Counted from the stretch's first letter, positions 15,025 to 24,393 are shown. The stretch is DNA of 64,000 bases from Kribbella sindirgiensis (GCF_004331435.1 NZ_SJKA01000009.1:62001-126000), one strand, 5' to 3'. Numbers and translations are program-made. Notes: generated from the letters alone by a model not told the origin.

Positions 15025-17433
15025 CTAGCGGCCCCGGCCGCCGCAGTTGGGGTATTTAGGGTTCCAGGGCGGGCAGTTGGGGTTGAGGGTGGTCGGGGTG
15101 CTGGGTGGTTTCGTCGTGCCCGGCGGTTTGGTCGTGTTCGTCGGTGTTGTCGGCTTGCTCTTGCTGCCGTTGGAGACGTAGATCGTCACCAGCGAACCGT
15201 CCGGGGCGCCGTCGCGCTGCCGTGGGTCGGTGTACGCGACGGTGCCCGCGGTCTCCTCGGAGTTGACCGTGCCGGAGGCGATCGCGACCTCGAAGCCGGC
15301 CTGGCGAAGCTTGTTCGCCGCGTCCTCGGGGTTCATGCCGTTCACGAACGGCAGGCTCTTCACGTCGCCGCGCTGAGTCTTGTCGGTCGGCGCCACGAAG
15401 CGGGTCGTCGGGTAGCCCTGCAGGGCGGCCTTCATCGCGGCCTCCCAGATCGGGCCGGCCGTACCGGAGCCGGACGGGTCGTTGATGCGCTTCCCGTTCA
15501 GTGTCTGGTTCTGCAGCTTGGTGTACGGCAGCGATGCGTCGGCCACCGTCGCGGCCGCGGCGAGCTTGGTCGAGTAGCCGGCGTACCAGACCGCCTTGGC
15601 GTCCTGAATGGTTCCGGTCTTGCCGGCCAGGTCACTCTTGCCGAACTTCAGCTTGCCGCCGGTGCCGTTCGGCTCCATGACCTCGTGCAGCACCGCGTTC
15701 ACGCCGTCGGCGACCTCAGGTGCGAGCACCTGCTTGCAGTTGGCGCCGGGGATGCTGACGGACTTGTTGGCCGAGTCCTTGACCGTGGTGACCGCCCACG
15801 GCGTGCAGTACATACCGCGCGCGGCGAAGGCGGCGTACGCGTTCGCCAGCTGCAGCGGCGTGATGTAACCGACGCCGAGGGTCATCGACGCGACCTGGTC
15901 GAGCCCGCCGAGGCTCTGCGCGTCGTACATCCCCAGGGCTGCCGCGATCTTGGCAATCGGGCACAGGCCGGTGCGCTGGGAGAGCTGCAGGAAGTAGGTG
16001 TTGGTCGACTTCTGCGCCGCCTGGATCATGTTCGGATCCGAGACGTTGCTGGTCGAGTTCTTCGGGCTGTAGCCCTTCTCCGTCGTGTAGGTCCCGTCGC
16101 AGGTACTGAACTTCTGGCCGCCCATCGGCAGCGGGCTCGGCGAGTTGATCTTGTAGTTGAGCGGAATGCCCTTCTGAATCGCCGCCGCGATGGTGAACGC
16201 CTTCATCGTCGAACCGTTCTGGAAACCGCCGTACCCGCCCGGATACGTCTTCGGGGCGTTGTAGTTGTAGGCCGTCTGGCCGCGCTTGTTGCCGTACTTG
16301 CGGCTCTGCGCCATCGCCTTCACCAGACCCGTGCCGGGCTCCACGATCGTGATCGCTGCGATCGCTTGGTCGGTCGGCTTGGAGTGGGTGTCGATCGACC
16401 GCTGCGCATCGGCCTGGATCTTCGGATCGAGCGAGGTGCGGATCGTCAGGCCGGCGGTCTTGATGTAGTTCGCGCGCTCGGTCTTCGTCTTACCGAAGGC
16501 CGCATTGTCCTCGAGCTCGGCGACGACGTACTCGCAGTAGAAGGGGTACGGGCCGTTCGCGCAGCCGAGCTTGTTCGGGCGGACCTTGTTCGGGTCGATG
16601 ACCGGGGTCTTCAGGGCCGAGTTGGCCTGGGAGACCGAGATGACGTTCAGCTGCAGCATCCGGCGGAGCACCACGTCGCGGCGCTCCTTGGCGCGGCTGG
16701 GGTTGTTGGTCGGGTCGTAGCCGGTCGGGTTCTTCACCAGGCCGGCCAGCATCGCGGCCTGCGGCAGCGTCAGCTGGGAGGCGTTCACCGAGAAGTAGTG
16801 CTGCGCGGCGGCCTGGATGCCCCACGCGCCGTCGCCGAAGTTGGCGAGGTTGAGGTACTTCTCCAGGATCTCGTTCTTCGAGTACTGCTTCTCGACCGCG
16901 ATCGCGTAGCGCAGCTCGGCGACCTTGCGCTGGTAGGTGTCGGCGGTCGCGGCGGCCACCTCGGCCGGCGTCTTCGCCTTCTCCACCAGGCTGATCTTCA
17001 CGTACTGCTGGGTGATGCTCGAACCACCCTGCTGCACCGAGCCCGACGACTGGTTCTGCAGCAGCGCGCGCAGCGTGCCCTTCGCGTCCAGCGCACCGTG
17101 CTCGTAGAAGCGGTCGTCCTCGATCGCGACGATCGCCTTCTGCATGATCGGCGCGACGTCCTTGAGCTTGACCGGGACCCGGTTCTGCTCGGCGAGTGTG
17201 GCGATCACCGACCCGTCCGCGGCCAGGATGGTGCTCTTCTGCTTCAGCGGCACCTCGTCGAACTGCTGCGGCAGGTCTTGCAGCGTGTCGGAAGTCTTCT
17301 CCGTGGTGAATCCGGCGAGGCCGGCGAACGGGATGGCGAGACCGGCGGCCAAGGCCCCCGACAGCACGCTCACCCCTAGGAACAGAACCACAGATTGGAC
17401 GACTCCCCGGTCGCCCTTTTCCCTGACGCGCAT
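15025..17433 (-). CDS. Bifunctional class A penicillin-binding protein with PASTA domain (PonA2-like)
   Basis: An 802-residue peptidoglycan synthase. After one transmembrane helix (~12-35) comes a GT51 glycosyltransferase domain (catalytic Glu in 'EDDRFYEHG', ~residue 105; 'GGSSITQQYVK'). A transpeptidase domain follows, with S-x-x-K in 'STMK' (~408) and KTGT (~605). One PASTA domain (~690-760) leads to a Thr/Pro-rich tail ending in 'NPNCPPWNPKYPNCGG'. PASTA domains bind muropeptides or uncrosslinked wall. The ATG at 17433 directly precedes 'RVREKGDRG' and the membrane helix. In M. tuberculosis, ponA2 occupies the equivalent position near the arsA pair. Confidence 0.93.
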   Translation of the reverse strand: MRVREKGDRGVVQSVVLFLGVSVLSGALAAGLAIPFAGLAGFTTEKTSDTLQDLPQQFDEVPLKQKSTILAADGSVIATLAEQNRVPVKLKDVAPIMQKAIVAIEDDRFYEHGALDAKGTLRALLQNQSSGSVQQGGSSITQQYVKISLVEKAKTPAEVAAATADTYQRKVAELRYAIAVEKQYSKNEILEKYLNLANFGDGAWGIQAAAQHYFSVNASQLTLPQAAMLAGLVKNPTGYDPTNNPSRAKERRDVVLRRMLQLNVISVSQANSALKTPVIDPNKVRPNKLGCANGPYPFYCEYVVAELEDNAAFGKTKTERANYIKTAGLTIRTSLDPKIQADAQRSIDTHSKPTDQAIAAITIVEPGTGLVKAMAQSRKYGNKRGQTAYNYNAPKTYPGGYGGFQNGSTMKAFTIAAAIQKGIPLNYKINSPSPLPMGGQKFSTCDGTYTTEKGYSPKNSTSNVSDPNMIQAAQKSTNTYFLQLSQRTGLCPIAKIAAALGMYDAQSLGGLDQVASMTLGVGYITPLQLANAYAAFAARGMYCTPWAVTTVKDSANKSVSIPGANCKQVLAPEVADGVNAVLHEVMEPNGTGGKLKFGKSDLAGKTGTIQDAKAVWYAGYSTKLAAAATVADASLPYTKLQNQTLNGKRINDPSGSGTAGPIWEAAMKAALQGYPTTRFVAPTDKTQRGDVKSLPFVNGMNPEDAANKLRQAGFEVAIASGTVNSEETAGTVAYTDPRQRDGAPDGSLVTIYVSNGSKSKPTTPTNTTKPPGTTKPPSTPTTLNPNCPPWNPKYPNCGGRGR

Positions 17434-17519
17434 GGTTGTTAAGACTACGTGACCGCTGATTCGGGTTACCGCTGCGGCTGTGAGTTCGGTCACTCTGTCT
17501 GGACAAAGTTCATCCAAAA

Positions 17520-17555
17520 GGACGAGGGCCCGAGCCATCGCTCGGGCCCTCGTCC
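17520..17555 (-). terminator. Rho-independent terminator of lon
   Basis: A perfect 15-bp stem (17520-17534 with 17541-17555) and 6-nt loop, 9 bp after the lon stop on the minus strand. It is followed by CTTTTGG, a short U-tract. Confidence 0.85.
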
Positions 17556-17564
17556 GGTACGTCG

Positions 17565-19916
17565 TTACGCGGCGTACTGGTGTGCCTGCACCTCGGCCGG
17601 CTCCAGGGCCAGCTCCAGCGCCTCACGGACGTCGCTCACCGGGTGCACGGTTAGCTCCGCGAGCACGGACGCCGGTACGTCGTCCAGGTCCGGCTCGTTC
17701 CGCTTCGGGATCAGGATCGTGGTCAGCCCGGCCCGGTGCGCGGCGAGCAGCTTCTGCTTCACCCCGCCGATCGGGAGCACCCGTCCGGTCAGCGACACCT
17801 CACCGGTCATCGCGACCTCCGAGCGGACCGGCCGCCCGGACAGCAGCGACGCCAGCGCCGTTGTCATCGTCACACCCGCCGAGGGTCCGTCCTTCGGGAC
17901 GGCACCGGCCGGCACATGGATGTGTGCGTTCCGCTCGGCCAGGTCACCGACCGGCAGCCCCAGCTCCGCGCCGTGCGAGCGCAGGTACGACAGGGCGATC
18001 TGTGCCGACTCCTTCATCACGTCACCCAGCTGCCCGGTCAACGTGACCCCGGTCGCGCCGGTCTCCTTGTCGGCCAGCGACGCCTCCACGAAGAGCACGT
18101 CACCACCCGCACCGGTCACCGCCAGTCCGGTCGCCACACCCGGGAGCGCCGTACGCTCCGCCGACTCCGGTGTGAACTTCGGCGACCCCAGGTACTCCTT
18201 CAGACCGGTCCCACCGATCGTCACGCTGCCCAGGTCCTCACCGAGAGCCAGCTTGGCAGTCACCTTCCGCAGTACGCGGGAGATCGACCGCTCGAGCTGC
18301 CGTACGCCGGCCTCCCGGGTGTACTCACCCGCGAGCACCCGGAGCGCCGAGTCCTCGATGGTCACCTCGTCCGCCGTCAGGCCCGCCCGCTCCAGCTGAC
18401 GCGGGAGCAGGTGGTCACGGGCGATGACGACCTTCTCGTCCTCGGTGTACCCGTCCAGCTGCACCAGCTCCATCCGGTCCAGCAGGGGCGCCGGGATGGA
18501 GTCCAGCACGTTCGCCGTGGCCAGGAACACCACGTCGGACAGGTCCAGCTCGACCTCCAGGTAGTGGTCCCGGAAGGTGTGGTTCTGTGCCGGGTCGAGG
18601 ACCTCCAGCAGCGCGGCCGTCGGGTCGCCCCGGTAGTCCGCACCGACCTTGTCGATCTCGTCCAGCAGTACGACAGGGTTCATCGAGCCCGCCTCGGTGA
18701 TGGCCCGGACGATCCGGCCCGGGAGCGCACCGACGTACGTCCGCCGGTGACCACGGATCTCGGCCTCGTCGCGGACACCGCCCAGGGCGACCCGGACGAA
18801 CTTCCGGCCCATCGCACGCGCCACGGACTCACCCAGCGAGGTCTTACCCACACCAGGAGGACCGACCAGAGCCAGTACGGCGCCACTGCGGCGACCGCCG
18901 ACGACACCGAGACCACGGTCCGCACGACGACGCCGTACGGCCAGGTATTCCGTGATGCGCTGCTTCACGTCGTCCAGGCCGGCGTGGTCCGCGTCCAGCA
19001 CGGCCCGCGCCTCACGGATGTCGTAGCTGTCCTCGGTCCGCTCGTTCCACGGCAGCTCGAGGACGGTGTCCAGCCAGGTCCGGATCCAGCCGACCTCGGG
19101 AGACTGCTCCGAGGTCCGCTCCAGCTTGTCGACCTCGGAGAGCGCCGCCTTCTTCACGTGCTCGGGGAGGTCGGCCGCCTCGACACGGGCCCGGTAGTCC
19201 TCTTCCTCGGACTCGGCCTTGCCGTCGAGCTCGGCCAGCTCCTTGCGGATCGCGGCCATCTGCTGGCGCAGCAGGAACTCCCGCTGCTGCTTCTCCATAC
19301 CCTCCTGGACATCCTTCTGGATCGTCTCGGAGACCTCGAGCTCGGCGAGGTGGTCCTTCACCCAGCCGATCAGCTTCTCCAGCCGCTCGGAAACGTTCGC
19401 GTTCTCGACCAGCCAGGACTTCTGCTCGTTGCTCAGGTACGACGCGTAGCCGGCCAGGTCGGACAGCTCCGCCGGGTCGTCGACACCCTTGATGGAATCG
19501 ATCACCTGGTACGCGCCGCGACGCTGCAGCACGGAGGTGGTCAGAGTCTTGTACTCGCGGGCCAGCTCGGCGGAGCGGTCGTCGGTGATCTCGTACATCA
19601 CCGTCGCGCCCACCCAGAGCGCCGCACCCGGGCCGGTGGTCCCGGCGCCGATGCGGACCCGCTGGGCCCCGCGGATCACAGCCGCCTGGGCACCGCCCGG
19701 CAGCCTGCCGATCTGCTCGATCTCACCGAGCACCCCGGCCTTGGCATATTTTCCGTCCAGCCGCGGCACCAGGAGGACCTGGTCCGAACCCGCGGCCTGC
19801 GCGGCGTCGATCGCCGCCCGGGCCTCGCTGTCGGCGAGTCGGACCGGCACGACCATTCCCGGCAGGACCACGACGTCGTCCAGCGGCAGTACCGGAAGAT
19901 TCAACGTATCGGTCAC
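17565..19916 (-). CDS. lon: ATP-dependent protease Lon
   Basis: A 783-residue LonA. It has an N-terminal substrate-binding domain ('LPVLPLDDVVVLPGMVVPV'), a coiled-coil helical region ('MEKQQREFLLRQQMAAIRKEL'), an AAA+ module with Walker A GPPGVGKTS (~352) and 'VLLDEIDKVG', and a C-terminal protease domain with catalytic Ser in 'PKDGPSAGVTM' (~677) and Lys in 'GGVKQKLLAAHRAG' (~720). It degrades misfolded and regulatory proteins. The start is GTG 19916. A HAIR-like inverted repeat 21 bp upstream suggests HspR control, known for lon in Streptomyces. It sits between the PBP gene and the arsA pair. Confidence 0.97.
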   Translation of the reverse strand: MTDTLNLPVLPLDDVVVLPGMVVPVRLADSEARAAIDAAQAAGSDQVLLVPRLDGKYAKAGVLGEIEQIGRLPGGAQAAVIRGAQRVRIGAGTTGPGAALWVGATVMYEITDDRSAELAREYKTLTTSVLQRRGAYQVIDSIKGVDDPAELSDLAGYASYLSNEQKSWLVENANVSERLEKLIGWVKDHLAELEVSETIQKDVQEGMEKQQREFLLRQQMAAIRKELAELDGKAESEEEDYRARVEAADLPEHVKKAALSEVDKLERTSEQSPEVGWIRTWLDTVLELPWNERTEDSYDIREARAVLDADHAGLDDVKQRITEYLAVRRRRADRGLGVVGGRRSGAVLALVGPPGVGKTSLGESVARAMGRKFVRVALGGVRDEAEIRGHRRTYVGALPGRIVRAITEAGSMNPVVLLDEIDKVGADYRGDPTAALLEVLDPAQNHTFRDHYLEVELDLSDVVFLATANVLDSIPAPLLDRMELVQLDGYTEDEKVVIARDHLLPRQLERAGLTADEVTIEDSALRVLAGEYTREAGVRQLERSISRVLRKVTAKLALGEDLGSVTIGGTGLKEYLGSPKFTPESAERTALPGVATGLAVTGAGGDVLFVEASLADKETGATGVTLTGQLGDVMKESAQIALSYLRSHGAELGLPVGDLAERNAHIHVPAGAVPKDGPSAGVTMTTALASLLSGRPVRSEVAMTGEVSLTGRVLPIGGVKQKLLAAHRAGLTTILIPKRNEPDLDDVPASVLAELTVHPVSDVREALELALEPAEVQAHQYAA

Positions 19917-19936
19917 GCTGTCACACCCTTTTCCAA

Positions 19937-19957
19937 GTTGAGTCTGATGGGCTCAAC
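19937..19957. promoter_or_regulatory. HAIR-like HspR operator upstream of lon
   Basis: GTTGAGT-N7-GCTCAAC at 19937-19957 matches the HAIR consensus CTTGAGT-N7-ACTCAAG at 11 of 14 positions, keeps the TTGAG/CTCAA cores and preserves outer-base symmetry. HspR represses dnaK, clpB and lon in Streptomyces. No hspR gene is in this window. Confidence 0.65.
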
Positions 19958-20011
19958 CACGGGTGTAAGCAAGTAATTCCCGGCGCTCTGGAGCGTTCGC
20001 TGAGGGTGAAA

Positions 20012-21133
20012 TCAGGCGGTCAGCAGCTCGCCGATCCGGCGCAGACCGGCCAGGTCGTGGATGTCGTCGGCCAGTGCGGGCACCTCGACGGTCCGGATCG
20101 AGCGGTGACCTCGCCGGAACCGTTCGGCCCGCTTGTGGTCGCCGACGACCTGCTGCATCTTGTCCGCGTGCAACCGCAGTACGGCGGCCGTCAGCGGCGA
20201 CTTGTCCGCTTCCTCCAGCTTCTCGGCCGCGGCGAGTGACCGCTCCGCCGACAGTTCCGGCGCCTGCGTGTTCGTCACCCGGTTCAGCACGACGCCGGCC
20301 AGCGGCATTCCCTCGGCCCGCAGCCGCTCCGCGAAGTACGACGCCTCCCGGAGCGCATCGTTCTGCGGCGCGGCCACGACGAGGAACGAGGTGTGCGGCT
20401 CCCGGAGCAGCGCGACCGTCTGCTCGGCCCGCTGCCGGAACCCACCGAACAGCGTGTCGAACGCCGCCACGAACGTCTGTACGTCGGTCAGCACCTGGGC
20501 GCCGAGGACCTTGTTCAGCACCGACATCGCCATGTTCACGCCGGCCGACATCAGCTTGAACGGTCCGCGCGCCGGCGCCAGCAGCAGCCGGAGGAAACGG
20601 CCTTCGAGCAGCGACGCCAACCGCTCCGGCGCGTCCAGGAAGTCCAGCGCCGACCGCGACGGGGGAGTGTCCACCACGATCAGGTCCCACTCGCCGGTCC
20701 GCTCGGCCTGCTTGTGCAGTTGCCCGAGTTTCTCCATCGCCATGTACTCCTGCGTACCGGCGAACGACGAGGAAAGCGCTTGATAGAAGGGATTCGCGAG
20801 AATCTGCTCCGCCTTCTCCGGCGTCGCGTGCTGCAGCACGACGTCGTCGAACGTCCGCTTCATGTCGAGCATCATCGCGTCCAGCCGGCCGCCGTTCTTG
20901 GCGTTCACCTCGGCCACCGCACGCGGGGTGTTGTCGAGCTCGGTCAGCCCCAGCGACTGCGCGAGCCGCCGGGCCGGGTCGATCGTGAGGACGACGACCT
21001 TCCGCCCCCGCTCCGCCGCCCGCAGCCCGAGCGCCGCCGCGGTCGTGGTCTTCCCCACACCCCCGGACCCGCAGGTCACGACGATCCGCGTCGACGGATC
21101 GTCGATCAACGCATCAAGATCGAGCTCACTCAT
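20012..21133 (-). CDS. ArsA/Get3-family ATPase, second of pair
   Basis: A 373-residue P-loop ATPase with the deviant Walker A 'GSGGVGKTTTAAALG' (~22-36), 'VLTIDPARRLAQSLG' (switch I) and 'IVVDTPPSRSALDFLDAP' (switch II). It has a membrane-active or client-binding-type helical region ('LLLAPARGPFKLMSAGVNMAMSVLNKVLG'). The actinobacterial pair is related to anion pump subunit ArsA and the tail-anchored protein targeting factor Get3, but its client is unknown. The ATG overlaps the stop of the first ATPase gene (ATGA, 21130-21133), so the pair is coupled and may form a heterodimer. Confidence 0.9.
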   Translation of the reverse strand: MSELDLDALIDDPSTRIVVTCGSGGVGKTTTAAALGLRAAERGRKVVVLTIDPARRLAQSLGLTELDNTPRAVAEVNAKNGGRLDAMMLDMKRTFDDVVLQHATPEKAEQILANPFYQALSSSFAGTQEYMAMEKLGQLHKQAERTGEWDLIVVDTPPSRSALDFLDAPERLASLLEGRFLRLLLAPARGPFKLMSAGVNMAMSVLNKVLGAQVLTDVQTFVAAFDTLFGGFRQRAEQTVALLREPHTSFLVVAAPQNDALREASYFAERLRAEGMPLAGVVLNRVTNTQAPELSAERSLAAAEKLEEADKSPLTAAVLRLHADKMQQVVGDHKRAERFRRGHRSIRTVEVPALADDIHDLAGLRRIGELLTA

Positions 21134-22080
21134 CCGCGGAACTCCTCGGCCAGATCCAGCAGGACGCCCTGGTCGATCCCGTCCGGCTGCAGGGTCAGCT
21201 CCGTCACCTGTTTGCCCAGGGCATCGATCCGGTCGCGGTTCTCGCGTTCGAGCCCGACCCGGATCGCGTGGTCGTGCGCCTCGCGCGCGAGCGTCTCCAC
21301 CAGGTCGTCGCCGATCGTGAGCCCGGCCGCCTTCAGCCCTCTGGTCAGCTCGGCGGTGGGCAGTTTCCCCTTCACTGCAAGGGCCAGCGCGTCGTCGTCG
21401 AGCGGGCTGTTCCGGACCAGGTTCACCACGATCGACCCGATCCGCAGGTCCAGCGCCTCCAGGTGCCCGACCGCGTCGAGGGTCTCCTGGACCGGCATCT
21501 CCTCGAGCAGCGTGACCAGATGGATCCGGGTGATGTCCGAGCGCAACATCCCCATGATCGCGTCCGCCTGGTTGCGGATCGGCCCGACCTTGGCCAGCCC
21601 GGCGACCTCGGTGTTCACGTTCAGGAACGGCGCGATCCGCCCGGTCGGCGGGGCGTCCACCACCACCGCGTCGTACGCGAGCTTCCCGTTCACCTTGCGG
21701 CGGGTGGCCTCGTACACCTTGCCGGTGAGCAGTACGTCGCGGAGTCCCGGGGCGATCGTGGTGACGAAGTCGATCGCGCCGACCTTCTCGAGCGCCTTCC
21801 CGGCGCGGCCGAGGTGGTAGTACATGTCGAGGTACTCCAGCAGCGCGGCCTCGGCGTCCACGGCCAGCGCGAACACCTCACCGCCACCGGGGCCGTGCGC
21901 GATCCGGCGTTCGACGTACGGCAGGGGTGGTACGTCGAAGAGCTGGGCGAGACCCTGACGGCCCTCGACCTCGACCAGCAGGATCCGTTTCCCCTGCTCG
22001 GCCAGCGCGAGCGCCATGGCGGCCGCGACGGTGGTCTTCCCGGTGCCGCCCTTGCCGGTCACCACGTGCAGTCGCGCCAT
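21130..22080 (-). CDS. ArsA/Get3-family ATPase, first of pair
   Basis: A 316-residue P-loop ATPase: 'VTGKGGTGKTTVAAAMA' (deviant Walker A, ~5-21), 'LLVEVEGRQGLAQLFDV' (the switch I aspartate of the partner protein, in its DPARR motif, is replaced here by 'EGRQG') and 'VVVDAPPTGRIAPFL'. It is shorter than its partner and keeps the nucleotide-binding Lys residues. The start is ATG 22080; an earlier in-frame start at 22113 would cross the divergent promoter. It is divergent from the DUF4177 gene with 50 bp between. The pair is conserved next to ponA2 in M. tuberculosis (Rv3679-Rv3680, from memory). Confidence 0.9.
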   Translation of the reverse strand: MARLHVVTGKGGTGKTTVAAAMALALAEQGKRILLVEVEGRQGLAQLFDVPPLPYVERRIAHGPGGGEVFALAVDAEAALLEYLDMYYHLGRAGKALEKVGAIDFVTTIAPGLRDVLLTGKVYEATRRKVNGKLAYDAVVVDAPPTGRIAPFLNVNTEVAGLAKVGPIRNQADAIMGMLRSDITRIHLVTLLEEMPVQETLDAVGHLEALDLRIGSIVVNLVRNSPLDDDALALAVKGKLPTAELTRGLKAAGLTIGDDLVETLAREAHDHAIRVGLERENRDRIDALGKQVTELTLQPDGIDQGVLLDLAEEFRG

Positions 22081-22130
22081 AGGTCCCAGGGTAGGGCGTG
22101 GTGCACGACACACCGTTAGAGTCCCGTCCT

Positions 22131-22292
22131 ATGAAGAAGTTCGAGTACTTCACCGCGCCGTTGCTGGTCCACTCGACCAAGGAGATCCTGGACAACTTCG
22201 GCCAGGACGGCTGGGAGCTGGTCCAGGTCGTCCCGGGCATGAACCCGGAGAACCTGGTCGCCTACTTCAAGCGGGAGATCGAGGACAAATGA
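22131..22292 (+). CDS. DUF4177 small protein
   Basis: A 53-residue protein (MKKFEYFTAP...NFGQDGWELVQVVPG...YFKREIE), which matches the DUF4177 pattern around 'GWELVQV'. The function is unknown. Its stop overlaps the RidA start in an ATGA quadruplet (22289-22292), so the two are translated together. TAGAGT lies 8 nt before the ATG, which suggests a near-leaderless transcript. A longer open frame from 22098 has no support. Confidence 0.85.
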   Translation: MKKFEYFTAPLLVHSTKEILDNFGQDGWELVQVVPGMNPENLVAYFKREIEDK

Positions 22293-22750
22293 GCCACCCC
22301 GAGGAGAAGCTCGCCGAGCTCGGCCTGAAGCTGCCCGAGGTGGCCAAGCCGGTCGCCGCGTACGTCCCGGCCGTCCGGACCGGTGACCTGGTCTACACGT
22401 CCGGCCAGCTGCCGCTGCGCGAGGGCACGCTGATCGCCACCGGCAAGGTCGGCGACGCGGTCACGGCCGAGGTCGCCAGCGAGTGCGCCCAGCAGTGCGC
22501 GCTGAACGCGCTGGCCGCGGTCAAGGCGGAGATCGGCGACCTGGGGAACGTGAAGCGGATCGTGAAGGCGGTCGCGTTCATCGCCTCCACGCCGGACTTC
22601 ACCGGCCAGCCGCAGGTCGCGAACGGCGCCTCCGAGCTGTTCGGCCAGGTCTTCGGCGACGCCGGGCAGCACGCCCGCAGCGCCGTCGGCGTCCCGGTCC
22701 TCCCGCTCGACGCCCCGGTCGAGATCGAACTGATCGTCGAGGTCGGCTGA
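22289..22750 (+). CDS. RidA-family protein (reactive imine deaminase-like)
   Basis: A 153-residue YjgF/YER057c/UK114-family protein with 'VRTGDLVYTSGQLPLREG' and a C-terminal 'HARSAVGVPVLPLDAPVEIELIVEV'. The Arg of the active-site 'ARSAVGV' loop and the final Glu are in place. RidA proteins hydrolyse enamine/imine by-products of PLP enzymes. This subgroup is the longer, 'YjgF-like' actinobacterial type (compare Rv3678c). It is coupled to DUF4177 by ATGA and followed after 6 bp by a Nudix gene. Confidence 0.92.
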   Translation: MSHPEEKLAELGLKLPEVAKPVAAYVPAVRTGDLVYTSGQLPLREGTLIATGKVGDAVTAEVASECAQQCALNALAAVKAEIGDLGNVKRIVKAVAFIASTPDFTGQPQVANGASELFGQVFGDAGQHARSAVGVPVLPLDAPVEIELIVEVG

Positions 22751-22756
22751 CCGCTC

Positions 22757-23581
22757 GTGCGGGACCTGAAGTCGCAGCTGATGACCGGCCGGATGGCCGA
22801 GGTGGCCCTCGAGTACGCCGAGGGCACTCGCACCCCGGCAACCCCCCGCCCCGCCGCCACCGTCATCCTCCTCCGCGATGCACAGCGCCCGGAGGTGTAT
22901 CTGCTGCGGAGGCAGCGGACCATGGCGTTTGCAGCTGGGATGACGGTGTTTCCGGGGGGACGGGTCGACGCGACGGATTCGACGGTTGCGGACTCCTGGT
23001 CGGGGCCTTCGCCGGAGTGGTTCGGTGAGCGGCTCGGCTGCTCAGCGGAGACGGCGGCAGCGTACGTCGCTGCCGCCGTCCGCGAGACCTTCGAGGAATC
23101 GGGTGTCCTGCTCGCCGGACCGTCGAAGGAGTCGGTCGTCGCCGACACCACCGGAGCCGACTGGGAGACCGACCGGGTCGCCCTGGAAACCCGCGAGCTG
23201 GGGTTCTCGGAGTTCCTGCACCGCCGCGGACTCCTCCTGCGCGCCGACCTCCTCGCCCCCTGGACACACTGGATCACCCCGGAGTTCGAGCCCAAGCGCT
23301 ACGACACCGCCTTCTTCGTCGCCGCACTCCCCACCGGCCAGGTCACCCGCGACGTGACGAGCGAGTCCGACCAGGTCACCTGGATCCGCCCGGCGGACGC
23401 GGTCACCTCCGTCGACGCGGGCGAGATGCTGATGCTGCCCCCGACGTACATCTGCTGCCACGAACTCTCGCGGTACGGCGACGTCGCGGCGATCCTGAGC
23501 GCGGCCGGTGAGCGCGAGATCCGGGCGATCATGCCCACCGTGCGCGTCGACGGCGACCAGGCCTATCTGGAGACCCGATGA
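22757..23581 (+). CDS. Nudix hydrolase (NUDT8/NUDT19-like)
   Basis: A 274-residue Nudix protein with 'ATVILLRDAQRPEVYLLRRQRTMAFAAGMTVFPGGRVD' followed by a split Nudix box 'AAVRETFEESGVLL' (RE-x2-EE-x-G). The long insertion between the glycine and the RETFEE helix is typical of the NUDT19/CoA diphosphatase-like branch. The start GTG 22757 is 6 bp after the RidA stop; an ATG at 22781 is possible. The stop overlaps the next gene (ATGA). Confidence 0.85.
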   Translation: MRDLKSQLMTGRMAEVALEYAEGTRTPATPRPAATVILLRDAQRPEVYLLRRQRTMAFAAGMTVFPGGRVDATDSTVADSWSGPSPEWFGERLGCSAETAAAYVAAAVRETFEESGVLLAGPSKESVVADTTGADWETDRVALETRELGFSEFLHRRGLLLRADLLAPWTHWITPEFEPKRYDTAFFVAALPTGQVTRDVTSESDQVTWIRPADAVTSVDAGEMLMLPPTYICCHELSRYGDVAAILSAAGEREIRAIMPTVRVDGDQAYLETR

Positions 23582-24345
23582 ACGTCACCGAGTACGCCAC
23601 CCTGGTGCGGGCCGACAACCCCGGCCCGATGACGCTGGACGGCACCAACACGTGGATCCTCCGCGCTCCCGAGGCGGAGCAGTCGGTGGTCGTCGACCCC
23701 GGCCCGATGCTGGAGGACCACCTCCGCGCGGTCCTGGACGCGGCGGGCAAGGTCGCCGTCGTACTGCTGACCCACAAGCACCCGGACCACTCCGAGGGCG
23801 CGGCGTGGTTCGCCAACCAGGCCGGCTGCGGCGTACGCGCGGTGGATCCCGAGTTCCGCATCCCCACCGACCACGCCCACGGCCTGTCCGAGGGCGACGT
23901 GATCACCGCCGACGGCCTCCGGATCGAGGTCCTCCCGACGCCCGGCCACACCCTCGACTCGGTCTGCTTCTGGCTACCCCAGGACGGCTCACTCCTCACC
24001 GGAGACACCGTCCTAGGCCGCGGTACGTCGGTCGTCGCGTACCCGGATGGTGCCCTGGGCCCCTACCTCGACTCGCTGGAACGCCTCCGAGCCTTCGCGA
24101 ACTCCCCCGCCGACGTACTCCGCCTACTCCCCGGCCACGGCCCCGTCATCGACGACCCCACCGCAGTCCTCACGTACTACCTAGAACACCGCCAAGACCG
24201 CCTGAACCAAGTCCGAACCGCCCTGTCCGAAGGCCACACCACCCCCGAATCCATAGTCGCCCACGTCTACGCCGACGTCCCCCAAACCCTCTGGCCCGCC
24301 GCCGAACGCTCCGTCCGCGCCCAACTCGACTACCTGGCTGGCTGA
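23578..24345 (+). CDS. Metallo-beta-lactamase-fold hydrolase
   Basis: A 255-residue MBL-fold protein of the LACTB2/RNase-like branch. Metal-binding motif 'THKHPDHSEG' (H-x-H-x-D-H), 'PTPGHTLDSVCF' and 'LTGDTVLG' (metal-bridging Asp), then 'LPGHGPVI'. A C-terminal winged-helix-like tail ('ESIVAHVYADVPQTLWPAAERSVRAQLDYL') is typical of LACTB2. The substrate is unknown. It is coupled by ATGA to the Nudix gene. The last codons (LAG-stop) are built from the TGGCTGGCTGA repeat that extends beyond the gene. Confidence 0.88.
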   Translation: MNVTEYATLVRADNPGPMTLDGTNTWILRAPEAEQSVVVDPGPMLEDHLRAVLDAAGKVAVVLLTHKHPDHSEGAAWFANQAGCGVRAVDPEFRIPTDHAHGLSEGDVITADGLRIEVLPTPGHTLDSVCFWLPQDGSLLTGDTVLGRGTSVVAYPDGALGPYLDSLERLRAFANSPADVLRLLPGHGPVIDDPTAVLTYYLEHRQDRLNQVRTALSEGHTTPESIVAHVYADVPQTLWPAAERSVRAQLDYLAG

Positions 24346-24393
24346 CCCACCCCATTTGCCTGGCTGACCCACGAATTTGGCTGGCTGACCCAC
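24335..24393 (-). repeat. Three repeat units, inverted relative to the array at 25540
   Basis: Copies of TGGCTGGCTGACCCAC or TGGCTGACCCAC begin at about 24335, 24361 and 24378, with ATTTG linkers. These are the reverse complement of the GGGTCAGCCAGCCAAATT units at 25540-25644. The first copy includes the stop codon of the MBL gene. Confidence 0.8.
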
